The notes under the pieces were generated by a model that saw nothing but the letters and a program-made list of their open reading frames with translations, ran no database searches and was not told the DNA's origin. Below, piece by piece: positions 1 to 9,310 of a stretch of 64,000 nt of DNA. Positions within the stretch are counted from its first letter, which is position 1. Each line of letters begins with the position of its first letter. The DNA is taken from positions 248,001-312,000 of the forward strand of contig CAWFOC010000003.1 of NCBI GenBank assembly GCA_963817395.1, given 5' to 3'. This DNA is from CAWGYQ01 sp963817395. Its GTDB lineage: Bacteria; Acidobacteriota; Vicinamibacteria; Vicinamibacterales; CAVPJW01. A program made the position numbers and the translations under genes.

Positions 1-2
1 TC

Positions 3-734
3 GAGGAGTCCGGTGTTGGCGTCGAGATGCGGAATACCAGGGTGCCGATTGTGCCCGCAGCCATCCTGTTCGACCTGAACGTGGGCGGGAATCCGAAGAT
101 CCGCCCCACGGCCGACTGCGGCTATCGGGCCGCCGCGGCAGCGTCCCGCGGAGCCGTGGCCGAAGGCAGCGTCGGGGCGGGCGCCGGCGCCACCGTCGGC
201 AAGATCGCAGGGATGGAACGGGCCATGAAGGCGGGCATCGGAACCGCCGCTCTGACGCTGCCCGACGGCACGGTGGTCGCCGCACTCGTCGCGGTCAACG
301 CGGTGGGCGATGTCATCGATCCCGCCAACGGCCGCGTCATCGCCGGCGTGCGAACGCCGAACGGCCGCGCGCTGGCCGACGCGCGGGTGCTCGTGCGCTC
401 CGGCGCGCTCGTCCAGCCCCCCAGAAATGGCGAGCAGACCACCATCGGAGTCGTCGCGACCAACGTCCGGCTGACCACGGCGCAGGCGACCAAGGTGGCG
501 CAGATGGCGCACGACGGGCTGGCACGCTCGGTGTCACCCGTGCACACGCCCGCCGACGGCGACACGATGTTCGCGCTGGCCACCGCCGTCCATGAGGGCG
601 ACGTCAATCTCATGCTGATCGGCGCGCTCGCCGCGGAAGCGACGGCCGACGCAGTCATGCGCGCGGCCCGCGAAGCCACGGGGCTGCCCGGCCTGCCCGC
701 TGCCCGCGATCTGAGCGCAGCCGAGCGCCGATGA
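3..734 (+). CDS. Peptidase family S58 (DmpA/P1-type aminopeptidase), 5'-truncated
   Basis: The frame is open to the window edge, so the N-terminus is missing. Seen: a VPIVPAAILFDL segment, a Gly-rich GAGAGATVGK motif, and further on TTIGVVATN followed by HTPADGDTMFALAT. These are hallmarks of S58 self-processing N-terminal-nucleophile peptidases, in which the Ser/Thr of the TTIGVVAT-type motif becomes the nucleophile after autocleavage; here it would be a Thr. Family members release N-terminal residues from peptides, amides or esters. The stop overlaps the ATG of the following symporter by 4 bp, so the two are probably translationally coupled and may handle the same peptide-derived substrate (inference). 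About 244 residues are present of a usual 330-380. Confidence 0.85.
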   Translation, partial: EESGVGVEMRNTRVPIVPAAILFDLNVGGNPKIRPTADCGYRAAAAASRGAVAEGSVGAGAGATVGKIAGMERAMKAGIGTAALTLPDGTVVAALVAVNAVGDVIDPANGRVIAGVRTPNGRALADARVLVRSGALVQPPRNGEQTTIGVVATNVRLTTAQATKVAQMAHDGLARSVSPVHTPADGDTMFALATAVHEGDVNLMLIGALAAEATADAVMRAAREATGLPGLPAARDLSAAERR

Positions 735-2195
735 GCCTCGACCTCGTCCTGCTCGTCCTGTACTCGGTGCTCCAGATAGCGATGGGCCTGTGGATTGGAC
801 GCGCCGTGCGCGGAACGAACGACTTCTTCGTCGCCGGCCGTCGACTGAACGGCTCCCTGCTCTTTGCCACGATGCTCGCCGCGAACATCGGCGCCGGGTC
901 GACAGTCGGAGCGGCCGGACTCGGGTATCGCGACGGTCTCAGCGCCTGGTGGTGGGTGGGGTCGGCCGGGCTCGGCTCGCTCGTGCTGGCCTTCTGGGTT
1001 GGTCCCACGATTCGATCGATCGCCGAGCGGCACGATCTGAAGACGGTCGGCGATTTCCTCGAGCTTCGTTACAACCGCGCGATTCGCGGCACGGTCGCTT
1101 CCCTGCTCTGGCTGGGATCGCTCGCCATTCTCGCCGGACAGCTCATTGCGCTGTCCTGGATCCTGAACGTCGTGGCCGGCGTGCCCAAATGGGTCGGCTG
1201 TCTCGTCGGTGGCGCCGTGATGACCACCTATTTCACGGCGGGAGGCCTGCTGACGTCGGCATGGGTGAACGTGGTGCAGCTCATCGTGCTGCTCGCGGGG
1301 TTTGCCGTGGCTCTGCCAGTGATGCTCGGCCCCGTCAACGGGCTCGAGGGACTGCGCGCCGCCACGGCGGCACCCGCGTCGTACTGGAATTTCTGGGAGG
1401 GGGGAGCGTCAGGGTGGCGCTACCTCGCCGTGCTCGGCCCGGCGTTTTTCATCTCTCCAGGCTTACTCCAAAAAGTGTACGGCGCGCGCGACAGCCGCGC
1501 GGTGCGGACCGGTGTCGGGATCAACGCGATTGTGCTGCTGGTCTTTGCCTTCTTCCCGACACTGCTCGGCATGATTGCCCGCGCGCTCCATCCGGGTCTC
1601 CCCAATCCCGAGCTCGCGCTCCCCACACTGCTGACGACGGGTGTGTCGCCATTCATCGGCAGCCTCGGGCTCGCCGCCCTCGTGTCCGCCGAGATCAGCA
1701 CCTGCGACGCGATTCTCTTCATGCTGTCCACCTCGCTGTCGCAGGATCTCTACAAGCGCTTCGTCAGACCGGACGCCGACGATCGACGCGTGCTGCGCGT
1801 GGCGCGGATCGCCGCGATCGCGGGAGCTCTTTGCGGAGTGCTGCTGGCCATCGTGATACCGACGATCATCGGAGCGCTCGGCCGTCTTCTATTCGCTGCT
1901 CACCGTCAGCCTGTTCGTGCCGCTGATGGCTGGCCTTTACGTGAGACGCTTCGGCACGACGGAGGCCGCCTCGGCCATCGGGTGCGGGATCACGGTGCTG
2001 CTCGCTGCACAACTCGCGACCGGCGGCCAGACTGTGTGGGGATGGACGCCAACGATGCTGGGACTCCTGGCGTCGATGCTGGGCTCGGGCGCCGTCATGC
2101 TCTATCGACGGAACCTGTCGGCGAGTGCGTCGTTGGCAGCCGGCAGTTCGGAGTGGGCGTCGCGAGGCGGTCGCAACCCCGGGAGCGGATTGTGA
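731..2195 (+). CDS. Sodium:solute symporter (SSS family), frameshifted near 1888
   Basis: Polytopic inner-membrane protein of about 485 residues. The N-terminal part shows the family's regular hydrophobic segments, an early Gly-rich membrane segment (FATMLAANIGAGSTVG) and a glutamate-rich helix start before 'FLELRYN'. Near base 1888 the reading frame must shift by one base: the upstream frame runs off into a basic, non-membrane sequence, while the neighbouring frame resumes with FYSLLTVSLFVPLMAGLY, a normal SSS segment, and ends at 2195. I read this as one gene with an indel, not two. It starts inside the stop of the S58 peptidase (ATGA) and its own stop overlaps the next GTG start (GTGA). 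Substrate is not predictable; context suggests an amino acid or peptide product. Confidence 0.8.
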
Positions 2196-2992
2196 CCGAT
2201 TCGCTCTTTCGGCTCGACGACCGCATCGTCCTGGTGATTGGAGCCGGCTCCGGTATTGGTCAGGTCGTCGCACGAGGCGCTGCGGAGCAGGGCGCGAAAG
2301 TCGTGTGCGCCGACGTCGACGGCGGCCTCGCAGACGCGACGGCCAGCACGATTCGCTCGGCGTCGTTCCAGGCCGAATCGGTCGCGCTCGACATCCGGCA
2401 ATCGTCTCTGGTCGACGCCTGTTTCGCGGATATCGTCGGCCGTCACGGCCGTCTCGATGGTGTCGTGTGCACACCCGGCATCAACGTGCGCAAGCCTATC
2501 CTGCGCTATACGGACGAGGAGTTCGACCGTGTCTGGACACTGAATGTCAAAGGCAGCTTCACCGTGCTCCGAGCCGCCGGCCGGGCGATGAGCCACGACA
2601 CGCGCGGCGGCAGCATCGTGCTCTTCTCGTCGATCCGCGCGCTCGTGGTCGAGCCTGGTCAGGCGGTCTACGCCGCAACGAAGGCGGCCATCGTGCAGAT
2701 GGTGCGCGCGGCGGCTGCGGAGTTCGGTCCGTTCGGCGTGCGCGTGAATGCGGTGGGTCCGGGAGTGGTCGAAACGCCGCTTACCGAGCCCATCAAGGCC
2801 AATCCGGCGTGGTACGCGGCTTACGCTGCCAAGACCGTGTTCAATCGATGGGCAGCCGCGGAAGAGATGGTGGGACCGACACTCTTTCTGCTGTCGAACG
2901 CATCGAGCTATGTCACCGGGACCCTGCTCCTGGCCGACGGAGGCTGGACAGCAGCCGACGGCCGCTTCGAGCCGACGTTCGGTTCCGGGTAG
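2192..2992 (+). CDS. SDR-family oxidoreductase
   Basis: Classical short-chain dehydrogenase of 266 residues starting at a GTG that overlaps the symporter stop. Seen: the cofactor loop GAGSGIG near residue 16, a catalytic YAATK (YxxxK) with a preceding Ser (SSIRA) and the PG-loop VGPGVVETPLTEPI. It should catalyse NAD(P)(H)-dependent alcohol/ketone interconversion. The 3' end overlaps the convergent aminotransferase frame by 85 bp, although that overlap probably disappears if the aminotransferase tail is frame-corrected. The specific substrate is unknown. Confidence 0.85.
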   Translation: MTDSLFRLDDRIVLVIGAGSGIGQVVARGAAEQGAKVVCADVDGGLADATASTIRSASFQAESVALDIRQSSLVDACFADIVGRHGRLDGVVCTPGINVRKPILRYTDEEFDRVWTLNVKGSFTVLRAAGRAMSHDTRGGSIVLFSSIRALVVEPGQAVYAATKAAIVQMVRAAAAEFGPFGVRVNAVGPGVVETPLTEPIKANPAWYAAYAAKTVFNRWAAAEEMVGPTLFLLSNASSYVTGTLLLADGGWTAADGRFEPTFGSG

Positions 2993-4335
2993 CCCGTGCC
3001 TAGTTCTCGACGTAGCGGTCCATCGATGTCGAGACCGCGATCGATGATGGCGAATCCCTCGGCAAGCTCCGTTTCGCTGATCGTGAGCGGCGGGTTCGTG
3101 AAGAACGTATTCCAGCGAACGAAGGTGTAGAGTCCCTCGCTCCGGAAGAACCGATTGAGCTCGGCCATCGGCTCCGACGTTGCGTTGAACGGCGCCATCG
3201 GTTCGCGCGTCTTCCGGCTCTTCACCAGCTCCACGGCGCCGAACAGGCCAATCGATCGGGCTTCGCCGATTGAAGGATGGCGTGAAGTCAGGTCCGCCAT
3301 CTTTTCCTTCATGACCACACCCATCCGCCTGGCGCGCTCGATGAGATTGTCTTCCTCGTACACCGAGATGGCCGCAAGCGCGGCAGCGCATGCCAACGGG
3401 TGGCTGTTGTAGGTGAGCCCGCCGTAGAACACCTTGTCCTGAAAATGCCGGGCGATGGAGGGTCGCATGCCGACGGCGCCGAGCTGCACGTAGCCGCTCG
3501 TGAGGCCTTTGGCCATCGTGATCAGATCGGGGACCACCTTCCAGTGGTCGATGGCGAACCACTCACCGGTTCGGCCGAATCCGGCCATGACCTCGTCGGC
3601 GATCATGAGGATGCCGTGCCGCGTGCACAGCTCGCGCACGCCCTGCATGTATCCATCAGGAGGGACGAGCACGCCGTTGGTTCCCGTCACGCTCTCGAGA
3701 ATGAAGGCCGCGATCGTCGACGGGCCTTCGAGCTGGATGATCTCGTCGATCATCGACAGCGACTGCTCTGCCGTGTCCCAGCCGCGCTGGACGCCGTGGT
3801 ACGGATCGAGCACATGGACCACACCGGGAATGCCGGGCTCGGCCGCCCAGCGCCGCGGATCGCCGGTGAGCGTCAGGCTGCCGGCCGTGCCGCCGTGATA
3901 CGAGCGGTAGCGCGCCAGAATCTTGTGGCGCCCCGTGACGAGCCTCGCGATGCGAATGGCATTCTCGTTCGACTCGGCGCCGCCGTTGGTGAAGAAAAAC
4001 GTGTCGATATCGCCCGGCGTGATCTCGACGAGCTTCGCTCCCAGCCTGGCGCGGACCTCGGTGGCCATGAACGGATTGGCGTAGGCGAGCGTCGCAGCCT
4101 GCTCCTGGATGGCACGTATCACGCGCTCCTCGCCGTGCCCGACGTTGACGCACATCAACTGGCTGTTGAAGTCGAGGAAGCGTTTGCCCTCCGGTGTCCA
4201 GAAGTACACGCCTTTCGCCCGCGCGACCGGAATGGGATCGACCTTTGACTGCGCCGACCACTCGTAGAGCGTGTGGCGCCTCGACAAGGCGACCATCTCG
4301 TGACCGGTCATCGTGCCGCTGAGCGCGGTGGTCAT
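2908..4335 (-). CDS. Class-III PLP aminotransferase (taurine-2-oxoglutarate-like)
   Basis: Fold-type I PLP enzyme of about 475 residues. Seen: FFFTNGGAESNENAIR (phosphate-binding region), RYRSYHGGTAG, IADEVMAGFGRTGEW (Asp for the pyridine N) and ITMAKGLTSGY with the Schiff-base Lys. The YHGGTAGSLTLTGDPRRW region resembles proteins annotated as taurine-2-oxoglutarate aminotransferases, but specificity is uncertain. The ATG at 4335 has an AAGGGAAG Shine-Dalgarno. The tail after 'DRGLDID' is atypical; shifting one base there gives MDRYVEN and a stop at about 3001, removing the overlap with the convergent SDR, so a late indel is likely. It follows an SDR by 13 bp, forming a two-gene unit. Confidence 0.85.
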   Translation of the reverse strand: MTTALSGTMTGHEMVALSRRHTLYEWSAQSKVDPIPVARAKGVYFWTPEGKRFLDFNSQLMCVNVGHGEERVIRAIQEQAATLAYANPFMATEVRARLGAKLVEITPGDIDTFFFTNGGAESNENAIRIARLVTGRHKILARYRSYHGGTAGSLTLTGDPRRWAAEPGIPGVVHVLDPYHGVQRGWDTAEQSLSMIDEIIQLEGPSTIAAFILESVTGTNGVLVPPDGYMQGVRELCTRHGILMIADEVMAGFGRTGEWFAIDHWKVVPDLITMAKGLTSGYVQLGAVGMRPSIARHFQDKVFYGGLTYNSHPLACAAALAAISVYEEDNLIERARRMGVVMKEKMADLTSRHPSIGEARSIGLFGAVELVKSRKTREPMAPFNATSEPMAELNRFFRSEGLYTFVRWNTFFTNPPLTISETELAEGFAIIDRGLDIDGPLRRELGTGYPEPNVGSKRPSAAVQPPSARSRVPVT

Positions 4336-4348
4336 GACTTCTTCCCTT

Positions 4349-5074
4349 CTAACCCTTGCGCGGCTTCGACGGGCGCAGCTCCACACGGCTGGGCAGGCTT
4401 CGCCTGTCGTGGTGCACCAGATCCAGCACGACCTGAGCAACATCGCCCGGCGTGAGCTTCCACTCGGAGGTGGCACTCCGGCCGCGGCCCATGAACGACG
4501 TATCGACGGATCCCGGCATGACGGAGCTGACCCTGATGTCGTCGTAGCGCACTTCCTGCATCAGACACTCGCTGAACGCATTGAGGCCTGCCTTCGACGC
4601 ACAGTACGCCGCGCCTTCAACAAACGAATTCTTTGCGGCAAGACTGCTGATGTTGATGATCCAGCCGCCACCGCGACGGCGCAGATGCGGCAGGGCCGCA
4701 TGACAGGCGTGGAACACGCCGCTCAGATTGGTGTCGATGACGTCGCGCCATTGGGCGGACGTCATGGCGGCCACCTCGACGAAGTGACCGATGCCGGCGT
4801 TGTTGACCAGAATGTCCAGGCCGCCGAATCGATCGACGGTCGATTCCACCAGGCTTCGGACCTGGGACTCGTCGCGCATGTCCGCTCGCAGGGCCAGGAT
4901 GCGCTCGGGAAATCGTGCGGACAGCTGCGATTCAGCCTCCTTCAAGTGCTGATCGCGCGTGCCGCTGATGGCGACGCTGGCGCCGTCGCCAGCGAGCGCC
5001 TCGGCGATCGCATAGCCGATGCCGCGGGATCCGCCCGTCACGATCGCCACGCGGGTGTCCAGCACAGATGCCAT
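4349..5074 (-). CDS. SDR-family oxidoreductase
   Basis: Short-chain dehydrogenase/reductase, 241 residues. It carries TGGSRGIG (dinucleotide binding, residues 14-21), NNAG, the catalytic Ser in NISSLAA, YCASK (YxxxK) and the MPGSVDT loop. It lies just upstream of the class-III aminotransferase on the same strand. A dehydrogenase next to a transaminase suggests they act consecutively on an amino-alcohol, oxo-acid or sulfonate substrate (inference). Confidence 0.85.
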   Translation of the reverse strand: MASVLDTRVAIVTGGSRGIGYAIAEALAGDGASVAISGTRDQHLKEAESQLSARFPERILALRADMRDESQVRSLVESTVDRFGGLDILVNNAGIGHFVEVAAMTSAQWRDVIDTNLSGVFHACHAALPHLRRRGGGWIINISSLAAKNSFVEGAAYCASKAGLNAFSECLMQEVRYDDIRVSSVMPGSVDTSFMGRGRSATSEWKLTPGDVAQVVLDLVHHDRRSLPSRVELRPSKPRKG

Positions 5075-5088
5075 AGGGAACGAACATA

Positions 5089-5094
5089 TACAAT
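5089..5094 (+). promoter_or_regulatory. -10-like box, candidate leaderless promoter of the MDH-like gene
   Basis: TACAAT ends 9 bases before the ATG at 5104 and no Shine-Dalgarno lies between. If it is a sigma-70 -10 element, transcription would begin at or within a few bases of the start codon. No convincing -35 box is visible. Confidence 0.4.
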
Positions 5095-5103
5095 ACCGCA
5101 GCC

Positions 5104-5959
5104 ATGCGATCGGTGGCCATCATCGGAGCGGGCGAGCTGGGCGCCACGATTGCCCGAACCCTGGCGGGACGCGATTCGATCTCCGAAATCCGCCTGATCG
5201 ACGAAGCTGTCAGCATCGCCGCCGGGAAAGCACTCGACATCCAGCAGGCAGGACCCATCGAGCGATTCGACACGCGCGTCGTCGCCGATGGCGATATTCG
5301 ATCCGCTGTCGGCGCCGGCGTGGTGGTTATCGCAGATCGCGCAGGAACCACGGGTGGCGAATGGAGCGGCGAGCCCGCGCTGGCGCTTCTCCGGCAGCTG
5401 TCGCGACTCGGCATGGACGGCACGCTGGTGTGCGCCGGCGCGAGCCAGCTGGAGCTCGTCGAGCGCGGCGTTCTCGAGCTCGGGCTCGCGCGTGAGCGCG
5501 TGCTGGGCTCAGCGCCCGAGGCGCTTGTCTCCGCGTTGCGCGCGCTGATCGCACTCGAAGCCAACGCGTCTCCTCGTCAGGTTGGTGTGTCGATACTCGG
5601 CGTGCCGCCTGCCCGCCTCGTGGTTCCCTGGAGCGAGGCGTCGGTAGGCGGGATCGCCCCTGCCGTCAATCCTCGACTCGCCGTCGCTCGGCCGCATGCG
5701 ACGACGGCTGATGGCCCTCTGGCCACCAGGACCATACGCGCTGGCTTCGGCGGCAAGCGTCGTGGCGGAGGCCGCCCTGCTGGGAGGGCGTCAGTTCTTC
5801 ACCTGCCATGTGGTACTCGACGGAGAACTCGGCGCGCGCCGCGCGGGCTCCGCATTTCCGGTGCAGCTCGGAGCCGGCGGGATCGGGCGATACCGGGTGC
5901 CGCTGCTCGACCCTAAAGAGCTCGTTCTCTTCGAGAACGCGGTGGCGCAAGGCCACTGA
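5104..5959 (+). CDS. Malate/lactate dehydrogenase-like protein lacking catalytic residues; frameshift near 5680
   Basis: The N-terminus is a clear Rossmann fold of the LDH/MDH family (IGAGELGATIARTL, Asp at the end of beta-2 in RLIDE), and overall length (about 285 residues after repair) is near family size. A one-base shift near 5670-5695 joins it to a C-terminal part beginning LWPPGPYALASAA. The active-site signatures are gone: the loop that normally reads AGxxRKPGMxR is DRAGTTGGEWSGE, the LDxxR motif is replaced (around residues 136-147), and the GHGD loop with the catalytic His is GVPPA (about residues 166-170). It may still bind NAD but is unlikely to reduce 2-oxoacids by the usual mechanism. 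It may be a pseudoenzyme or an unrecognised redox or scaffold protein. Confidence 0.65.
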
Positions 5960-5983
5960 GGGAACCCGCGGGTTGGGTCGGGC

Positions 5984-5989
5984 TACAAT
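5984..5989 (+). promoter_or_regulatory. -10-like box, candidate leaderless promoter of the M28 peptidase
   Basis: TACAAT is followed by six bases and then the ATG at 5996. There is no Shine-Dalgarno, and the spacing fits transcription starting on the A of the start codon. No good -35 box is visible. Confidence 0.4.
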
Positions 5990-5995
5990 TGACTG

Positions 5996-7963
5996 ATGCG
6001 CGTGGCGCCGCGGCTCACACCTCGTCTTCGGGCGTTCGCCTGCATTATCGGGCTCATTTCGGCCGCCCGCGTGGTCGGCGACAACGGCGCGATCGACGCC
6101 GGGACGTTCCTGGAGCACATCAAGTTCCTCGCCTCCGACGGGCTCGAGGGACGCGGCAACGGTACGGAAGGGCTCGAGCGCGCGGCCGAGTACATCGCCC
6201 GTCGATTCCGCGAAGCGGGACTCGAGCCTGCCGGCACCGATGGCACCTTCTTCCAGCCGTTCAATGTCGTCACGAGCGTTCAGACACTGCCCGGGCAGGC
6301 GCTGAAGCTGCGGGTCGGCGGCGACGATACGAGCTACGAGGCCGGCAGCGACTACTATCCCGTCTCGTTCACCGATGACGGCCGTACTACGCCAGAAGAG
6401 ACCCTGCCCGTCGTCTTCGCCGGTTACGGCATCTCGGCACCAACGATCAATTACGACGACTACGCGGCGATCGACGTGGCCGGCAAGGCGGTGCTCGTCT
6501 TCACCCACGAGCCACAGGAGACGGACCCCCAGAGCCCATTCGACGGCCGCGCGCTGACGCGCCATGCCACGCTGAGCCACAAGGCCATGGCAGCCCGATC
6601 GCGAGGTGCGCGTCTGCTGCTGATCCTCGGCGACCCCTCACACGAAGACGACGCCGCGGGCTTGAAGCGGTGGAACCGTGAAGCACAGGCCGAGCAATAC
6701 GGCATCCGCGTGCTGCGTCTGTCGGCCGCCGCCGTGGCATCACCGATCGCGGGCCTGGATCTGTCCGCTGTGGCTCGGGCCGTCGACACCGATCTGAAGC
6801 CGCGTTCACAGGTGCTGCAGGGCGTCACCGTTCGCTACACGGAACGGATGCGCAAGGTGCAGCGAACCGTGCGCAACGTCGTGGGCCGTCTGCCTGGTCA
6901 CGATCCGGCGCGACGCGACGAGGGGATCGTGCTGGGCGCGCACTACGATCACCTGGGACACGGCGCGCGCTTCTCTCTACAGGACAGTGCTGCCGGTGAG
7001 ATTCACAACGGCGCGGACGACAACGCCTCCGGCACGGCGGCCCTGCTCGAAGTGGCACGAGCGGCAGCCACCGACCGCACGCGCTTCGGGCGATCGTTGA
7101 TCTTCGTCGCGTTCGCCGCCGAAGAAATCGGCCTGCTCGGCTCGTCCTACTACGTCGAGCATCCCGTCATCGCGCTCGATCGCACGATCGCCATGATCAA
7201 TCTCGACATGATTGGCCGCCCCGGCGGACGCATCCTGGTTGGCGGCCTCGACTCGGCGCCCGGGCTCGAGCCGGATCTGCGCGCCGCACTCGAAGGCATT
7301 CCTCTCCAGATCCGCACGTTCCGCGAAGGGGCCAGCGTCGGATCGAGCGATGACACGTCGTTCGTGTTGCGGAAAGTGCCCTCCATTGGGTTCTTCTCAG
7401 GCTTTCATGCCGACTACCACCGCCCGTCGGACGACTGGGAACGGATCGATGCCGAGGGAGGGGCCGCTGTTGCGCGCCTGACGCTCGCGCTGGCCCAGCG
7501 CTACGCCAATCGGGCCGAGCGGATTCCCTTTGTAGGGGCGGCCGCTGCCGGGGCGCACGGCGGATCGTCGCCGGACTCGGCCTCGGCCGGCTACGGTCCG
7601 TACTTCGGATCAGTCCCGGATTTCGCTGGCGATGGCGACGGTGTGCGATTTGCGGAGATCCGTGAAGGCAGTCCGGCGGCCAAGGCGGGCCTCGAGCGTG
7701 GCGACGTGCTCGTCGAATTCGCCGGAAAGCGAATCGACACGCTCTACGACTTCACCTTCGCCTTGAGAGAAAAGAAGCCGGGCGATTCGGTGGACGTGGT
7801 GGTCGTCCGGAACGGAAAGAACGTCGACCTCGAAGGTAGTGCTCGGCACCCGTCCCTGACGGCGGTTATTGCACCGTCGCGTGACGGTGCAACGAGAGAC
7901 CGCCGGCAAAATCCGAGAGCCGATCCCGAAGAATCATGCGGCCACGGTGCAGGCGTGACTTGA
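5996..7963 (+). CDS. Secreted M28 zinc aminopeptidase with PA-like insert and C-terminal PDZ domain
   Basis: An N-terminal hydrophobic signal segment (about residues 8-25) is followed by the M28 fold interrupted by a PA-type insert (SHKAMAARSRGARLLLILGD). Zinc ligands and catalytic residues visible are GAHYDHLG, NGADDNASG, AFAAEEIGLLG, INLDMIGR and GFHADYHRPSDD. A PDZ domain occupies about the last 110 residues (AEIREGSPAAKAGLERGDVLVEF). The protein should act outside the cytoplasm on peptides. After VDLE the tail runs into the convergent sigma gene by 98 bp; a one-base shift near 7842 instead gives VVLGTRP and a stop at 7859, typical of a PDZ end and removing the overlap. The true end is therefore probably 7859. 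Confidence 0.88.
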   Translation: MRVAPRLTPRLRAFACIIGLISAARVVGDNGAIDAGTFLEHIKFLASDGLEGRGNGTEGLERAAEYIARRFREAGLEPAGTDGTFFQPFNVVTSVQTLPGQALKLRVGGDDTSYEAGSDYYPVSFTDDGRTTPEETLPVVFAGYGISAPTINYDDYAAIDVAGKAVLVFTHEPQETDPQSPFDGRALTRHATLSHKAMAARSRGARLLLILGDPSHEDDAAGLKRWNREAQAEQYGIRVLRLSAAAVASPIAGLDLSAVARAVDTDLKPRSQVLQGVTVRYTERMRKVQRTVRNVVGRLPGHDPARRDEGIVLGAHYDHLGHGARFSLQDSAAGEIHNGADDNASGTAALLEVARAAATDRTRFGRSLIFVAFAAEEIGLLGSSYYVEHPVIALDRTIAMINLDMIGRPGGRILVGGLDSAPGLEPDLRAALEGIPLQIRTFREGASVGSSDDTSFVLRKVPSIGFFSGFHADYHRPSDDWERIDAEGGAAVARLTLALAQRYANRAERIPFVGAAAAGAHGGSSPDSASAGYGPYFGSVPDFAGDGDGVRFAEIREGSPAAKAGLERGDVLVEFAGKRIDTLYDFTFALREKKPGDSVDVVVVRNGKNVDLEGSARHPSLTAVIAPSRDGATRDRRQNPRADPEESCGHGAGVT

Positions 7964-8486
7964 GCGTCTGATCCTTGACGTGCAGCACAGCCGCCGCTTC
8001 CTCAGTCGACAGACCGTTGATGTCGCGCAAGACGACCGGCGCCCGATAGATGGCGGGCAGCTCGGCAACGGCACGGGCGAGCCGCCGCCGCAACTCGGCG
8101 CGGAACACCTCGTCGTCGGCCATCAGTGACCAGTCCGCCACCTCAGGGCGTCGCCTTCCGTTCTCGTGCGACGAGTCCGTTTCCACGGTCCCGTCGATCT
8201 CGTTGGCGCGGGCGAACTTCCCGTTACGCAGCCGTGACATCGCCGTGTTGAAGGTGATGCGATAGATCCAGGACGAGAGCGCGGCGTCGCCACGGAAGGC
8301 GCCAATCTTCTGGTAGACCTTCAGCAACACGTCCTGGACGACTTCTTCCGCGTCCTCACGATTCTTCATGTAACGAAACGCGAGGTGAAAGATCTTCGAG
8401 CTGTACATGTCGGCCAGCTGCTGCACCGCGACCCCGTCACCGGCCCGGAGCCGATCGATCAACACCGTGTCTTCTTGGACTCTCAT
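7866..8486 (-). CDS. ECF sigma factor (RpoE-like, sigma-70 family)
   Basis: 206 residues with region 2 (FRYMKNREDAEEVVQDVLLKV and WIYRITFNTAMSRLR) and region 4 (LPAIYRAPVVLRDINGLS, helix-turn-helix EEAAAVLHVKDQTLKSRLHRGR) of group-4 sigma factors. It directs RNA polymerase to a stress or envelope regulon. No anti-sigma factor gene is adjacent on the same strand: downstream lies the convergent M28 peptidase and upstream a short gap and lipB. The linker between regions 2 and 4 is long and charged. Confidence 0.92.
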   Translation of the reverse strand: MRVQEDTVLIDRLRAGDGVAVQQLADMYSSKIFHLAFRYMKNREDAEEVVQDVLLKVYQKIGAFRGDAALSSWIYRITFNTAMSRLRNGKFARANEIDGTVETDSSHENGRRRPEVADWSLMADDEVFRAELRRRLARAVAELPAIYRAPVVLRDINGLSTEEAAAVLHVKDQTLKSRLHRGRMILRDRLSDFAGGLSLHRHATVQ

Positions 8487-8610
8487 GGGTGATCTCGCCT
8501 TTTGACAGCTCTAGAACACCCGAAGGGCAGCCGATATTCCGCGGTCCGGCCACTCGCAAGTGACTGTGGACACAGCCTTTCTGGACGGCCGAAACCAGTG
8601 TCGCGTCTGG

Positions 8611-9306
8611 TCAGGCGATGGCAGGTTCGGAAGCGGGACTTGTGCTTCGACTGAAGCGCTCACAAAAACGCCGGGCGAGTCGGTCTTCCACCTCATCCAT
8701 GGCGACTGGAGAATTGAGCAAACGCTCCAGAGAGGTCACACCGCGGTCGGCGATACCGCACGGGACGATGAGCCTGAAGTAACTCAGATCGGTGTGGACG
8801 TTGAAGGCCACGCCGTGGCTCGTGATCCATCGCGAAATCCGAACGCCGATCGCGCCGACCTTTTCGTCGCCGACCCAGACGCCCGTCAAGCCCGCCACGC
8901 GCGTGGCCTGGACACCGAAGTCGGACGCAGTGCCGATCATCACGTCCTCGAGATCGCGCACGTAGCGGTGCACGTCGCACCGGTCCGGTCTGAGGTCGAG
9001 GATGGGATATGCGACGAGCTGCCCCGGGCCGTGGTAGGTGACGTCTCCGCCTCGGCTCGTCTCGACGATCGTGACCCCGCGCGCGTGCAGCTCCTCGGGC
9101 GAGGCAATCACGTGCGACCGCCCGTCGCGGCGCACGCCGATCGTAATGACGTGCGGATGTTGCAGGAGCAGCAGCAGGTCGGGCACACGACCGGCCCGGC
9201 GGTCCTCGACGAGCGCCCGCTGCATCTCGAGCGCTTCGTCGTAAGGAACCGTGCCGAGACGGCGGATTTCAATCGCGCGACGCGAATCTTCGGCCTGAGT
9301 GGCCAT
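8611..9306 (-). CDS. lipB: Octanoyl-[ACP]:protein N-octanoyltransferase LipB
   Basis: 231 residues. It transfers octanoate from acyl carrier protein to lipoyl-domain lysines. Seen: QHPHVITIG, the signature RGGDVTYHGPGQLV, KVGAIGVRIS (catalytic Lys) and the nucleophile Cys in IVPCGI. The ATG follows the E2 stop by only 4 bases, so it is the last gene of the lpdA-E1-E2 operon, and its substrate (the E2 lipoyl domain) is encoded immediately before it. Confidence 0.95.
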   Translation of the reverse strand: MATQAEDSRRAIEIRRLGTVPYDEALEMQRALVEDRRAGRVPDLLLLLQHPHVITIGVRRDGRSHVIASPEELHARGVTIVETSRGGDVTYHGPGQLVAYPILDLRPDRCDVHRYVRDLEDVMIGTASDFGVQATRVAGLTGVWVGDEKVGAIGVRISRWITSHGVAFNVHTDLSYFRLIVPCGIADRGVTSLERLLNSPVAMDEVEDRLARRFCERFSRSTSPASEPAIA

Positions 9307-9310
9307 CGTC

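Noticed and set aside
731..2992. A 753-codon open frame that would fuse the symporter to the SDR
   Set aside because: The middle part (about 1890-2190) is Arg/His-rich non-membrane sequence, while another frame there continues the symporter and stops at 2195. The fusion is an artefact of a frame shift.
2908..2992. A genuine 85-bp convergent gene overlap between SDR and aminotransferase
   Set aside because: The aminotransferase tail in this overlap is unlike its family, and a one-base correction near 3020 ends the gene at about 3001.
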